Assembly (NCBI GenBank): GCA_963695415.1
Contig: CAVOGL010000024.1
Coordinates: forward strand, 1-64,000
Source: CAVXWV01 sp963695415
Lineage (GTDB): Bacteria; Chloroflexota; Anaerolineae; Anaerolineales; UBA4823
Length of the DNA: 64,000 bases
Direction: 5' to 3'
Shown: positions 26,948 through 35,579 of the stretch, piece after piece
How positions within the stretch are numbered: the first letter of the stretch is position 1
Layout: each line of letters starts with the position of its first letter
Made by a program: the position numbers and the translations under genes
The notes under the pieces: model-generated
Told to the model about the DNA's origin: nothing
The model's database searches: none
Seen by the model: only the letters and a program-made list of their open reading frames with translations

Positions 26948-26998
26948 ATACCCAAGAGCATGAAATGTTTCACGTGAAACATTTCATGCTCGCTTGTA
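26948..26998. other. parS: parS centromere-like site in a long palindrome
   Basis: TGTTTCACGTGAAACA at 26966-26981 is identical to the canonical chromosomal ParB-binding site of B. subtilis. Ten further symmetric bases on each side (left GAGCATGAAA, right TTTCATGCTC) make a perfect 36-bp palindrome at 26956-26991. It is in the gap after the nucleotidyltransferase gene. parA and parB are not in this window. Confidence 0.9.
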
Positions 26999-27131
26999 TT
27001 GCCAGCCTTCGACTTTTCTTGCGGGTGAGTGTAAGTAATACACCCGCTTATGCCAATACCTGACCAACCGAGATAATAATTAATATAATTAAGATATAAA
27101 TATATTAAATAGTTGTGTCCTCCTTTAAACT

Positions 27132-27184
27132 CTTCCAGAGTTTTTCTGGAAGCCCTTCCAGAGGTGTACTGGAAGCACTTCCAG
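27132..27184. repeat. 23-bp tandem repeats with internal dyads upstream of the HtrA-like gene
   Basis: CTTCCAG occurs at 27132, 27155 and 27178 and CTGGAAG at 27146 and 27169, every copy spaced exactly 23 bp. Each full unit is CTTCCAGAG-N5-CTGGAAG-N2, so each is itself an inverted repeat. Such iteron-like arrays bind dimeric regulators or initiators. It ends 90 bp before the protease start codon. Confidence 0.75.
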
Positions 27185-27273
27185 GCCTCACCCCACCCAT
27201 TTGGAGGAGGCGATAACATATCACCTCAGGTATGATCGGGTTGGAAACAGAATCAATTTAGTAAAGTGAGGAC

Positions 27274-28200
27274 ATGATGACCCCTACCCCAAAATCCACG
27301 CTCCAAACAATATCCGACTCCATGGCAGATGTTGTTGAGGCTGTTAGCCCTTCAATTGTCACTGTGGACGCTCGCCGGCGTATTCCTGCCAGCGGCATTG
27401 CAGTCTCGGACACCCACATTCTTACCGCCGATCACACGGTTGAACGGCAAGAAGATATTTATATAGTTTCCCACGATGGGGAACGCGTGCCAGCTGTTTT
27501 TGCCGGACATGACCCTGCATCCGACCTTGCTCTGCTGCAGGTCACTTTGCCCCAAATCATACCCGCCTCTTTTTCCGAATCGGATCCCCGCGTGGGCGAA
27601 ATGGTGTTCGCCCTCGGTCGACCATCCTCCCAGGGCATTCAGGCAAGTCTGGGCATTATCACGGCTGTTTCAGGACCTTTGCGAACGGCTCATGGTGGGA
27701 TTTTAGACAGCTACCTGCGCACAGACGCAACCCCATATCCGGGCTTTTCAGGCGGACCCATGGTCAATGCCGCCGGACAGGTCCTGGCGGTCAATACCTC
27801 CGGGGTGCTGCGCGGCACATCCATCGGAATCCCTCAAGCCCACATCCATAACATTGTGGAAATGCTGAAGAATCATGGGAGGGTGCCGCGCGGTTATCTT
27901 GGCATTCGCAGCCAGCCGGTTGATTTACCATTATCCCAACACCAGCTCTTGGAGCGCTCCCAGGAGACTGGATTGCTTATCGTAGGTATTGAAGAAGACA
28001 GCCCGGCTTCCAGGGCAGGGCTTTTTGTTGGGGATATCCTCGTAGGGCTTGCCGGACAGCAAATAACAGACCCGCAAGACCTGTATACCAGCCTTGCCTC
28101 TCTGGTAGTGGGTGCGGAAGCGCTTCTCGATATCGTGAGAGGCGGGCAGCTCCAGTCAATTTCTGTTATTATCGGAGAACGAAAAAAGACAAAGAATTAG
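27274..28200 (+). CDS. HtrA-like serine protease with PDZ domain, no evident signal peptide
   Basis: The 308 residues form a trypsin-like domain with triad His54 (TADHTV), Asp84 (SDLALL) and Ser159 (GFSGGPM), followed by a PDZ domain from about residue 210 (GLLIVGIEEDSPASRAGLFVGDILVGLAG). Family members normally have a signal anchor. Here the first 25 residues are polar, so the protein looks cytoplasmic unless an unrecognised anchor exists. It heads a run of five plus-strand signalling genes up to 33554, and 10 bp separate it from the LuxR-type regulator. Confidence 0.82.
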   Translation: MMTPTPKSTLQTISDSMADVVEAVSPSIVTVDARRRIPASGIAVSDTHILTADHTVERQEDIYIVSHDGERVPAVFAGHDPASDLALLQVTLPQIIPASFSESDPRVGEMVFALGRPSSQGIQASLGIITAVSGPLRTAHGGILDSYLRTDATPYPGFSGGPMVNAAGQVLAVNTSGVLRGTSIGIPQAHIHNIVEMLKNHGRVPRGYLGIRSQPVDLPLSQHQLLERSQETGLLIVGIEEDSPASRAGLFVGDILVGLAGQQITDPQDLYTSLASLVVGAEALLDIVRGGQLQSISVIIGERKKTKN

Positions 28201-28210
28201 GAAGGCGGTT

Positions 28211-28874
28211 GTGATCCGCATTGGATTGATCTCAACGATTCCGGTAGTGCGCGCCGGTTTGCGCATGATGATTGAGGAAATCGCTTCGACAGCTCAGGGC
28301 GGCGAGATGGATGCTCCTCTCCTGGTTGCAGAAGAAACGCACCTGGCAGATGTCGATAACCTTTTACCCGAAATCGACATCCTCCTGCTGACAGACGATG
28401 TTGTCGATAAGGTTCCTCCTCACCAGCTTCAGGATTCCGGATTAAGCCAGGTGCCGTTGTTATTCATGGTGACGGATACCCGTTTAGCTCAACTACCTGC
28501 CCAGTTGGGCTGTAAGGTGTGGGGCGTAATAATGCTCGAACTCATCGGCAGATGAGCTGGAAGCGGCTCTGCGAGCGTTAGTCCAGGGGATGGTGATTTA
28601 TCCATCCAACCTTGCTTCTGCCATCAAGACGGCAGCGGACACATTACACCTGCCTGCCAGTGAAGATGAGCTTTTCCCATCCCTCACAGGGCGCGAAACA
28701 GATGTTTTACAGCTGCTTTCACAAGGGCTTGCGAACAAACAGATTGCCATGCTCCTCCAGATCAGCGAACATACGGTTAAGTTCCACATCTCGTCGATTT
28801 ACACTAAGTTTGGCGTTACGAATCGAATGGAGGCTGTACGCTTTGGCGTGCAGCAAGGGCTGGTGGTATTATAG
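28211..28874 (+). pseudogene. LuxR/NarL-type response regulator, frameshifted
   Basis: ORF 28211-28555 holds a receiver-like domain (IRIGLISTIPVVRAGLRMMIEE), and ORF 28590-28874 holds a complete LuxR helix-turn-helix (LTGRETDVLQLLSQGLANKQIAMLL, HTVKFHISSIYTKFGVTNRMEAV). One extra base near 28532 (GTA ATA A) separates them; skipping it gives SSNSSADELEAALRALVQGM in between. The receiver lacks the usual acidic pair and clear phospho-Asp context (EIDILLLTDD), so it may be phosphorylation-independent. The start is GTG 28211. Confidence 0.78.
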
Positions 28875-29036
28875 CGTTCCGAAAGACATTGTCAGCGCCT
28901 GAACGTGTTATAATTCCTGAATTGCATCAAGGGAAATCTTTATCAGAAATGGGTGAGATGGGATGCCCAGGTGGTGCATGTACAGTTGGATATTCCAATT
29001 GAGGAAACGGTTTATTTACGGGAGGGCTTGATCTTT

Positions 29037-29372
29037 ATGGAAGTAACAACCGAAGAATTCAAACACTGCGACCTGGTCAAGGTTACCGGAAGGGTGGACT
29101 CCTACACTGCGCCCCGGCTGGCAGAAACGATCGATGAGATCATTAACGGTGGGCGTTATAAGCTGGTGCTTGATATGGAAAGCGTCGATTACATGTCCAG
29201 TGCTGGTTTGAGAGTGATGATCAGTACGCAAAAAGTATGCAAGCGTTATAACCGCGGTGAAGTTATTTTAGCCGCTGTCCCACGCCGGATTTACGAAGCC
29301 CTGGACCTTGCAGGGTTTGTGCCGCTGTTCAAGTTTTTTGACGACTCCACTTCTGCAGTTGGTTATTTTTAA
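29037..29372 (+). CDS. STAS-domain anti-sigma factor antagonist
   Basis: From ATG 29037 (GGAGG 11 nt upstream) the protein has 111 residues and is a single STAS domain: LVKVTGRVDSYTAPRLAETI, YKLVLDMESVDYMSSAGLRVMI (Ser in the SpoIIAA phospho-site position), GEVILAAVPRRIYEALDLAGF. It should bind the anti-sigma kinase when unphosphorylated. The longer ORF from 28953 adds non-family residues. A TATAAT at 28909-28914 may be its promoter. It is followed by the kinase and phosphatase genes that would control it. Confidence 0.88.
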   Translation: MEVTTEEFKHCDLVKVTGRVDSYTAPRLAETIDEIINGGRYKLVLDMESVDYMSSAGLRVMISTQKVCKRYNRGEVILAAVPRRIYEALDLAGFVPLFKFFDDSTSAVGYF

Positions 29373-29470
29373 TAAGCTCACAACGGCTTAATTCATTTTG
29401 GGCTGTTTTGATGGGTGCGGTGTCTTGGTAGATTAATTCGTTCAGGACACCGCTTTTATTTCTAACAGTC

Positions 29471-29927
29471 ATGAGCAAGAATTCACAAGAGTTTTCCAGG
29501 ATTTTCTCGGCAGAATACCGTAACCTTGATGATGTTCGAGAGTTTGTCGGGGATGCAGCCAGGAGCTGTGGTTTTCCTCCGGTTGATGTTTACCATGTCC
29601 AGGCTGCTGTTGATGAGGCTTTCAGCAACATTGTTGAACATGCTCTGTCAAATGAGAACTCCCGAGAGCATCGAGTGCACCTGCAATGTGAATCCTACCA
29701 ATCTAGTGATCTCGCTCAGTGATTATGGCAGATCTTTTGATCCGGACCAAATTTCAAGCCCTCCTGTGCAGGCTCCTCTGCACCAGCGCGAAAAAGGGGG
29801 GCTGGGATTGTTCTTTATGCGGCATTGGATGGATGAAATCCACTTTGATGTGGTAAAAGACCCTCAACTTGGGCGCCAGCGCAATGTTTTAACGATGATA
29901 AAGAAAAAACAATCGGTTCAGGGCTGA
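29471..29927 (+). pseudogene. RsbW/SpoIIAB-like serine kinase (HATPase), frameshifted
   Basis: The first 70 residues (29471-29680) read RNLDDVREFVGDAARSCGF and VDVYHVQAAVDEAFSNIVEHAL, the N box of an anti-sigma factor kinase. The G box, DYGRSFDPDQI and GGLGLFFMRHWMDEIHF, lies in another frame up to 29927. One extra base near 29670 (GAG C ATC) breaks the gene. It would phosphorylate the STAS protein upstream. No sigma factor is adjacent, so its output partner is elsewhere or is not a sigma factor. Confidence 0.82.
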
Positions 29928-29934
29928 AGTTGTA

Positions 29935-32900
29935 ATGCCAGAAAATAGCTTAGATGCTGGTTATGAGCCGGATGGTCAGCCGGAGACCGGGTTGAGACAA
30001 CCTTTCCATTCAAGGCAAGTCAACTGGGTTGAGTTATTCCAATTGGGGCAGGAGCTGCTGGGAGCCGAATCTGGTTTGGATGTCATTACCAGCATCATCT
30101 CACCACAAAGCTCGTTCTCCAGCAGGGCAGCGCAGATTCTTGGCGGTCAATTAATTGTTTGGCTTTCAGTGGCAGCGCTTCCTGGGTTCTTAAAGCGCAA
30201 GCTGGAGAAATTGTGGGAAGTTAATTCTCCGGGTTTAACAACAATCAAACCGGATTTACCCCCTACCAATTGGATGCAGCAAGCCTTCGACCAGAACCGC
30301 CAGGTTGGTGTCCTGCATAAACCCGACGGCGGCTGGATTGAAGCACAGCACGCTGTACAAACCATCGCCATACCACTCCCTGGGAATCCAGATTCACTGG
30401 TTGGGGTAGTACAGGTTTCGCGCCATGAGACCTCCCCGTTCAGCCTCGATGAGCGCAAGTTCTTGGATACCTTCGCCTCGCAGCTGTCGATCGCCTTGCG
30501 GACTGCGCTGCGCACAGAAACTGAGCAGCGCCGCATCGAGGCGCTCACAGCCGTTTACAAAGTTAGCAATGCCATTGCCTCCATTCTCGACCCTGAAAAA
30601 CTACTCGAAGAAGTTGTCAGGTTGATTCACGACCAGCTCGCTTATCCTTACGTGCACCTTTTTACAGTACATCCCGGCAGGCGTAAAGTAATTTTTGCCG
30701 CCGGCAGCGGTTTGCGCAGCCAGGCACTGGACGAGGCAGGTTATATCCTTGACCTTGATGCTGCCGAGGGGTTGGTTTCCTGGGTGGCACGTAATGGTGA
30801 AACTCTGTTGGTGAACGATGTAGATATCGAGCCTCGCTATGTCCCTTCACCGCTGCCTCCTTACGGGACCCGGTCTGAGCTGACTGTCCCCTTAATTTAT
30901 GGCAGCGAGATATTGGGTGTTCTCGATGTGCAGAGCGACCAGTTGATGTCGTTTGATGAAGAAGATCGCTTCTTGTTTGAATCTTTAGCCGATAACATCG
31001 CGGTTGCTCTGCATAACGCCAACGTATTTCGATCCGAGATCTGGCGCAGGCAGGTGTCCGACAGCCTGCATGAGGTTGCAGGTTTGTTGTCAGCGGATGT
31101 CGATCTCAGCCATGTCCTGGACGTTATCCTGCAGGAGCTTGTACACAACCTGCCTTGTGATGTCGCATCGATTTGGCTCTTGGACGAAGGTAGTGAAGTG
31201 ACTGATGCCGATGCGCAAGGTATAAGTCCGACCGCTGGTCAGGATGATGCCCTGCCTCCCTTGCGGCTGGCAGCCTTAAACGGTCCGCTGGCTTCAGTCT
31301 TGGATATGGCGCAGGGGTTGAGCCTTGAAAGTTTTATCGAGTGCGATCCTGGAGAAGGCGGAACGGTTGTGCCCGACGTCGATGCATCGCTGCTCGTCGA
31401 TGCGCTCTACTCTGAGGAGCCGGTGATCCGCTTGGGTGCCATGCTCCGGGATCCTTTGGCGGCCTCTCTTGAATTCCCGGAAGATTATTCTGCCATCGCC
31501 TCGCCCTTGCGCGTTGGCGACCAGCACCTGGGGGTGCTGATGCTGCTTCACCATACCTCTGGCAGGTACGGGGGCGAGGCAAGTAATATCACCGCCACTT
31601 TTAGCAGCTACGCCGCTGTGGCAATTGAGAACACGCGCTTATTCGAATCTGCTCATGAACAAGCCTGGGTGTCCACGGTGCTGCTGCAGGTCGCCGAAGC
31701 GACACAAACCATCACCAATTCGAAAGAGCTGTTAGATGCAATTTCCAGCATTACGCCAATGCTGGTGGGAGTGAACGCCTGCGCGGTTTACACGATCGAC
31801 CAGGACCAGGGCGGGGAGGAAGTCTTTTCTCCCGCAGCCTCAGCAGGCTTGGATTTGACCGGGCTTCAAGCATTCACTTCAGGTAATGTACTGGAAGGGG
31901 ATGTGCCTGAATTCGACCAGCTCTTGATGGAGAGAAGACCGTCCATCCACCGCATCGAGCGGGGCGAGACGTCATTATTGGGAAGGGTCTTCAATTTCGA
32001 TGATATGGATGATACCCGGCTGCGATCAGCATGGGTGGTGATCGTCCCATTGATGGGTCGCGAATCGTTGTTGGGAGCCTTCCTGGTCTCCTTCAGCCCG
32101 GACCCCATCATGGTGAACCTCAGTACGGTTTTCGAGGAGACGGTTTCCATCGTGCAGGGAGTGGCTCAACAATTAGCTATGGCGATTGAGAACATCCGCC
32201 TGGCAAGGCTGCAAAAGGAAGAAGCTTACGTTTCCGTTGCCTTGCTTCAGGTGGCGCAAGCTGTGGTCAGCAACAACGAGCTGTACGATATCCTGGGCTC
32301 GGTTGTGCGCATCACGCCTATCCTGGTCGGTATCCGCCGTGTGGCGATCTTCTTGTGGGATGGCAACAGCCAAAATTTCACCCTCACACAAGGTTTTGGA
32401 ATACCGAGAGAAATTGAAGGGTCAGTTTTCCCTCACGGCGCTTTTCCCTTACTTGACCTGGTCAGTTCCCAAGACACGCGCTGGTTGCCTGTCCGTTGAT
32501 TGCCGACCAACAAGGAGAAATGCTGGACGCCTGGACTCAGCTTACCATTCCTGCAGTGCGCGGCGGAATGGATTTTCTCGAGATCGAGGAAAATCTGCTC
32601 CTGGCTTTCCCCCTCTCTGTGAAAGGGCAGATATTGGGCGTTTTCCTGGTAGAGGAACCGGGTTCACTTTCTGCAGGGGAATCCGGGCAGGAAAGTTTGT
32701 ATCGCCGTCTGCGAGAGAAGCGTATGGAGATTATGACCGGGATCACCCAACAGGTAGCCCTGGCGATCCAAAACGACAGCTTTCAGCGTGAAACGCTGGA
32801 GCGTGAACGGCTGGAACAAGAAATGCTGCTGGCGCGCCAGATTCAGCAGACCTTCTTGCCTGACCAGCTGCCCACGATGCCGGGATGGGACCTGAACGTG

Positions 32901-33554
32901 TATTGGCGCCCGGCGAGAGAAGTTGCCGGCGATTTCTATGATTTCTTCCACTTACCGGGGAATCGGGTGGGTATGGTCATCGCTGATGTAGCGGACAAGG
33001 GGATGCCGGCTGCCTTGTTTATGACGCTGGTGCGTGCATTGTTACGCGCAACTGTTCAGCAGTTCGAGAATCCCGCTGATGTGCTGGCGAGGGTGAATGA
33101 TGCATTGGTGCCCGATGCCCAAAAGGGGATGTTTGTTACCTTATTCTACGCTGTCCTGGATGTTGAAACCGGCTCGCTGGTTTATTCGAACGCGGGTCAC
33201 AACCCGCCCTTCATCTTCCGAGGCGATGAGAAGACGGTCCAACGCCAGGATAAAGGGGCGATTGCCCTGGGGGTCATCGATGGAAGCCAATACTTGAATG
33301 TGCCCGTTCAGCTCGATCGCGGTGACTGCATGGTGTTGTACACGGACGGTATTACTGAAGCATTTTCCCCGCAGGACGAAATGTATGGTGAGGAGGGGTT
33401 GGTGCAAACAATCAAGCAGGTGATGGCGAAATACGACGCTCCCTCCGCGAGTGAGATATTAACCGCTATCGATGATGCCGTTAAAGAATTTGTGGATGAC
33501 GGTGATCTAGCTGACGATCTGACCCTTCTGGTCATCTGCCGGAAGATGGGTTAA
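29935..33554 (+). pseudogene. Multi-GAF SpoIIE/RsbU-type phosphatase, frameshifted
   Basis: ORFs 29935-32499 and 32496-33554 together give about 1,206 residues. About five GAF-like sensory domains lie in tandem (rough residues 45-190, 200-365, 370-565, 570-760, 765-960), each ending in an AIENxRL-type helix. A PP2C/SpoIIE domain follows, with REVAGDFYDFFHL, MVIADVADKGMPAALFM, TLFYAVLDVETG, SNAGHNPPF and DDLTLLVI supplying the metal-binding Asp residues. A single missing T near 32495 (CCT GTC CGT TGA) splits the fifth GAF domain. It should dephosphorylate the STAS protein in response to small ligands or redox. No membrane segment is seen. Confidence 0.85.
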
Positions 33555-33588
33555 AAAAATTGCCGGGCGTGGGGGGGGCACGCCCGGC
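33555..33588 (-). terminator. Strong hairpin with T-tract on the minus strand
   Basis: 10-bp stem GCCGGGCGTG/CACGCCCGGC with a 7-base loop, followed on the minus strand by AA and TTTTTTT (33560-33554). It lies 7 bp after the phosphatase stop on the plus strand, so it may end transcription from both sides. Confidence 0.8.
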
Positions 33589-33720
33589 TACCTAAGGAGG
33601 GTCACCGGATCATAACACGGTGGATTTGCCACATTCTATGTGGGTCAACCCATGTGAAGGATCTACCCAGTGACTGGGCACCTGGGATACCGATAAAGTA
33701 AAAACAGATGCCACACTCTG
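33555..33720 (-). ncRNA. Candidate structured RNA ending at an intrinsic terminator
   Basis: On the minus strand, downstream of the NYN gene, several small stems follow each other: CCCAG/CTGGG near 33665-33677, CCACA/TGTGG near 33629-33643, CACCG/CGGTG near 33603-33622. The tract closes with a 10-bp hairpin GCCGGGCGTG/CACGCCCGGC (33588-33562) followed by AATTTTTTT. A TATAGT (33726-33721) sits just before the proposed 5' end. I do not recognise a known riboswitch, 6S, SRP or tmRNA signature. It could also be a long 3' UTR of the NYN gene. Confidence 0.35.
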
Positions 33721-33806
33721 ACTATACCCTAATTAGATCAACTTTGCATTAAAGGAGCTTTAGAGTTACCGGATAAAATTTGTCCAAATTACTCTTGCTT
33801 TTTACC

Positions 33807-34265
33807 TTAATCTTCTCCAAACAGGCGCAGCCATTCGTTGATGTCATCATTCGCATTGTGCGGGTTATTTTCTTCGTTGTCAGCCAAATGGCGTTTATTT
33901 TGGATTTGCATTGCAAAGTCGTTGGAAGAAATAACCTGAGCTCGCGCCTGTTTTGCCGCTGCCTGGACTTCTCGGTCTGAACTAACTACGACCCAGTTTG
34001 CAGCATCGCGCAGCCGCCTCAACCTGCTGCGGATCGCATTATCCGCGGTGGTGCCCTGGAAGACAAAATGAGCCTTTACTCTTCCGTAGTTTTGAGACCT
34101 TGCCTGCCCGACCGGTGCTTTATCGAAGAACACTTCGGCATCCTTTTTTTGCTGACGGCAGAATTCCTGTAGCAGCGCGATTAACTGCTGTTCATCATCC
34201 ACTTCCGCAAGACTGAGCCCCGGGATTTTTGGGATAAGGTTGTGACCATCAATTAGATAGGGCAT
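33807..34265 (-). CDS. NYN-domain (YacP/Rae1-like) ribonuclease
   Basis: The 152 residues form a PIN-like NYN domain: YLIDGHNLIPKI (first Asp and Asn), a helix LIALLQEFCRQQKKDAEVFFDKAP, TTADNAIRSRLRRLRD and VVVSSDREVQAAAKQARAQVISSNDFA with the later acidic residues. YacP/Rae1 proteins cut mRNA on ribosomes or process rRNA. There is no Shine-Dalgarno before ATG 34265; TAAAAT (34277-34272) is 6 nt upstream, suggesting a leaderless mRNA. It is divergent from the LysM gene. Confidence 0.85.
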   Translation of the reverse strand: MPYLIDGHNLIPKIPGLSLAEVDDEQQLIALLQEFCRQQKKDAEVFFDKAPVGQARSQNYGRVKAHFVFQGTTADNAIRSRLRRLRDAANWVVVSSDREVQAAAKQARAQVISSNDFAMQIQNKRHLADNEENNPHNANDDINEWLRLFGED

Positions 34266-34364
34266 GGCTTGATTTTACTCGAGAAATTTGTTGTAGCTCT
34301 CCCTGGATTGGAATGCAGCCAAAATCCAGGGATTTTATGCTATCATTCGCCTGTTGAGGTGCGT

Positions 34365-35060
34365 ATGAAATCGTGGAAGAGCCTGGTATTCTTCTTGTTG
34401 CTGAACGTCATCGTTTCAGCGTGTGTGACACTTACAGTCTTGTATATTTGGGACCAGAACCGCGGCACGGTAATCACAAACCTGTTGCCGGAATTTAGAT
34501 CAACCCCGGTTGTTCAGACCACTTCCATCCCCGAGACCGAGCAGGTTACTGCCCCAACGGCTGTGCCCACAGCAGCTTATCTCACTCACGAAGTGCAGGC
34601 TGGAGATGATTTCTCCAGCATAGCCGACAAATATGGTATTGATGTGGAAGAATTAATTTCCATTAATGGGTTTACTGAGGACCAACCTTTAGGCGTCGGG
34701 GAGGTTCTGCGTATCCCCTACGAGCCGACTCCTGTGCCGGAAGGGGTGATCCAGATCAGGAACGTGGTTGGCGCAGGCGATTTAAGTGCGGAGAGGGTGT
34801 TGCTCAAATTCGTGGGCGAAGGCGAGTTGACAATGGTCGGGTGGCGCCTCGAAGATGAAAATGGGAACGTTTTCCTGTTTCCTCAGACCCCTCGCCTGAT
34901 TCTGTATGAAGATGGTGCTGTTTTTATCTTCACCAGACCCGGCGTAAACTCAGCCATCGAGCTCTTCTGGGGTTCCGAGGTCAGCATCTGGCAGCCGGGT
35001 GAGACGGTCACTTTACGCGACGCAGATGGCAGCGTGCGCGCCACTTACCAGATACCCTGA
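34365..35060 (+). CDS. LysM and lamin-tail-domain cell-envelope protein
   Basis: From ATG 34365 (GAGG 5 nt upstream) the 231-residue protein has an N-terminal anchor (LVFFLLLNVIVSACVTLTVLYIW), a Thr/Pro linker, one LysM domain around residues 75-125 (HEVQAGDDFSSIADKYGIDV, NGFTEDQPLGVGEVLRIP) and a lamin-tail-like beta domain (VIQIRNVVGAGDLSAERVLL, MVGWRLEDENGNVFLFP). LysM binds peptidoglycan and the LTD is a secreted beta sandwich. The C of VSAC could be a lipobox, but no charged LxxC context is clear. It ends 5 bp before the DUF1992 gene. Confidence 0.85.
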   Translation: MKSWKSLVFFLLLNVIVSACVTLTVLYIWDQNRGTVITNLLPEFRSTPVVQTTSIPETEQVTAPTAVPTAAYLTHEVQAGDDFSSIADKYGIDVEELISINGFTEDQPLGVGEVLRIPYEPTPVPEGVIQIRNVVGAGDLSAERVLLKFVGEGELTMVGWRLEDENGNVFLFPQTPRLILYEDGAVFIFTRPGVNSAIELFWGSEVSIWQPGETVTLRDADGSVRATYQIP

Positions 35061-35065
35061 GCAAT

Positions 35066-35509
35066 ATGCCCAACATCGAAGATCAGGTACGCAGAGCTTT
35101 CGCCGAAGGCAAGTTTGATAACCTTCCAGGCAAGGGAAAACCGCTTCATCTGGAGGATGACTCCCACATTCACCCTGAATGGCGGATGGCATACCGCATG
35201 TTGGCAGGTAGTGGTCATGGGCTGCCATGGATGCACAGCCGAGATGAGATCTTCAAGTCCCTCGACCAGGCACGGGCAGAATTGATCCGAACCTGGAATT
35301 GGTGCCAGGCTCAGGACTCAGATGAAGCATCAACGGATGCTTCTGTTGAGGCCAAAGAAGAATGGCGGCGTGCGCAGGAAAATTTTTGCACGCAGATCTC
35401 TGGCATAAACCGCCAGATCGCCAATTACAATCTTGAAGCCCCCTCCCCCCAGCTGCACTTGAGAAAAATTGACGCCCTGCAAGAAATTAACCAGCTTCAA
35501 ACCAGCTAG
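35066..35509 (+). CDS. DUF1992 (DnaJ homologue C28-like) protein
   Basis: The 147 residues begin with the family signature: IEDQVRRAFAEGKFDNLPGKGKPLHLEDD, then PEWRMAYRMLAGSGHGLPWM. A long amphipathic helix region follows (DEIFKSLDQARAELIRTW; RRAQENFCTQISGINRQIANYN). The role is unknown; the human relative is linked to Golgi traffic, which is not informative here. It starts 5 bp after the LysM gene and precedes dnaX by 70 bp. Confidence 0.85.
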   Translation: MPNIEDQVRRAFAEGKFDNLPGKGKPLHLEDDSHIHPEWRMAYRMLAGSGHGLPWMHSRDEIFKSLDQARAELIRTWNWCQAQDSDEASTDASVEAKEEWRRAQENFCTQISGINRQIANYNLEAPSPQLHLRKIDALQEINQLQTS

Positions 35510-35544
35510 CCTGTTCCAATCCAGCTGCTTTCAAACCGGTTTGG

Positions 35545-35573
35545 TTGACCGCTTTTCCTTCATCTGATAAACT
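35545..35573 (+). promoter_or_regulatory. dnaX promoter, leaderless geometry
   Basis: TTGACC (35545-35550), a 17-bp spacer and TAAACT (35568-35573) are followed by six bases and the dnaX ATG at 35580. There is no ribosome site before the ATG. Confidence 0.6.
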
Positions 35574-35579
35574 CAAGCC

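Larger units (their letters stand above)
26920..27273. other. Intergenic region with parS, AT-rich tract and repeats
   Basis: No gene is supported in 354 bp. From left: parS palindrome; GCGGGTG/CACCCGC inverted repeat (27021-27047) with a 13-base loop; an AT-only-like tract (about 27075-27115, repeated TAATTAATATAATTA type); then 23-bp repeats (27132-27184); then the htrA-like start with RBS GTGAGGAC. Confidence 0.7.

Noticed and set aside
27132..27184. CRISPR array
   Set aside because: Repeat units are contiguous at 23 bp with no spacers and no cas genes.
33589..33780. Known riboswitch or 6S/SRP/tmRNA
   Set aside because: None of the conserved core motifs of these RNAs could be matched; kept only as an unclassified candidate.
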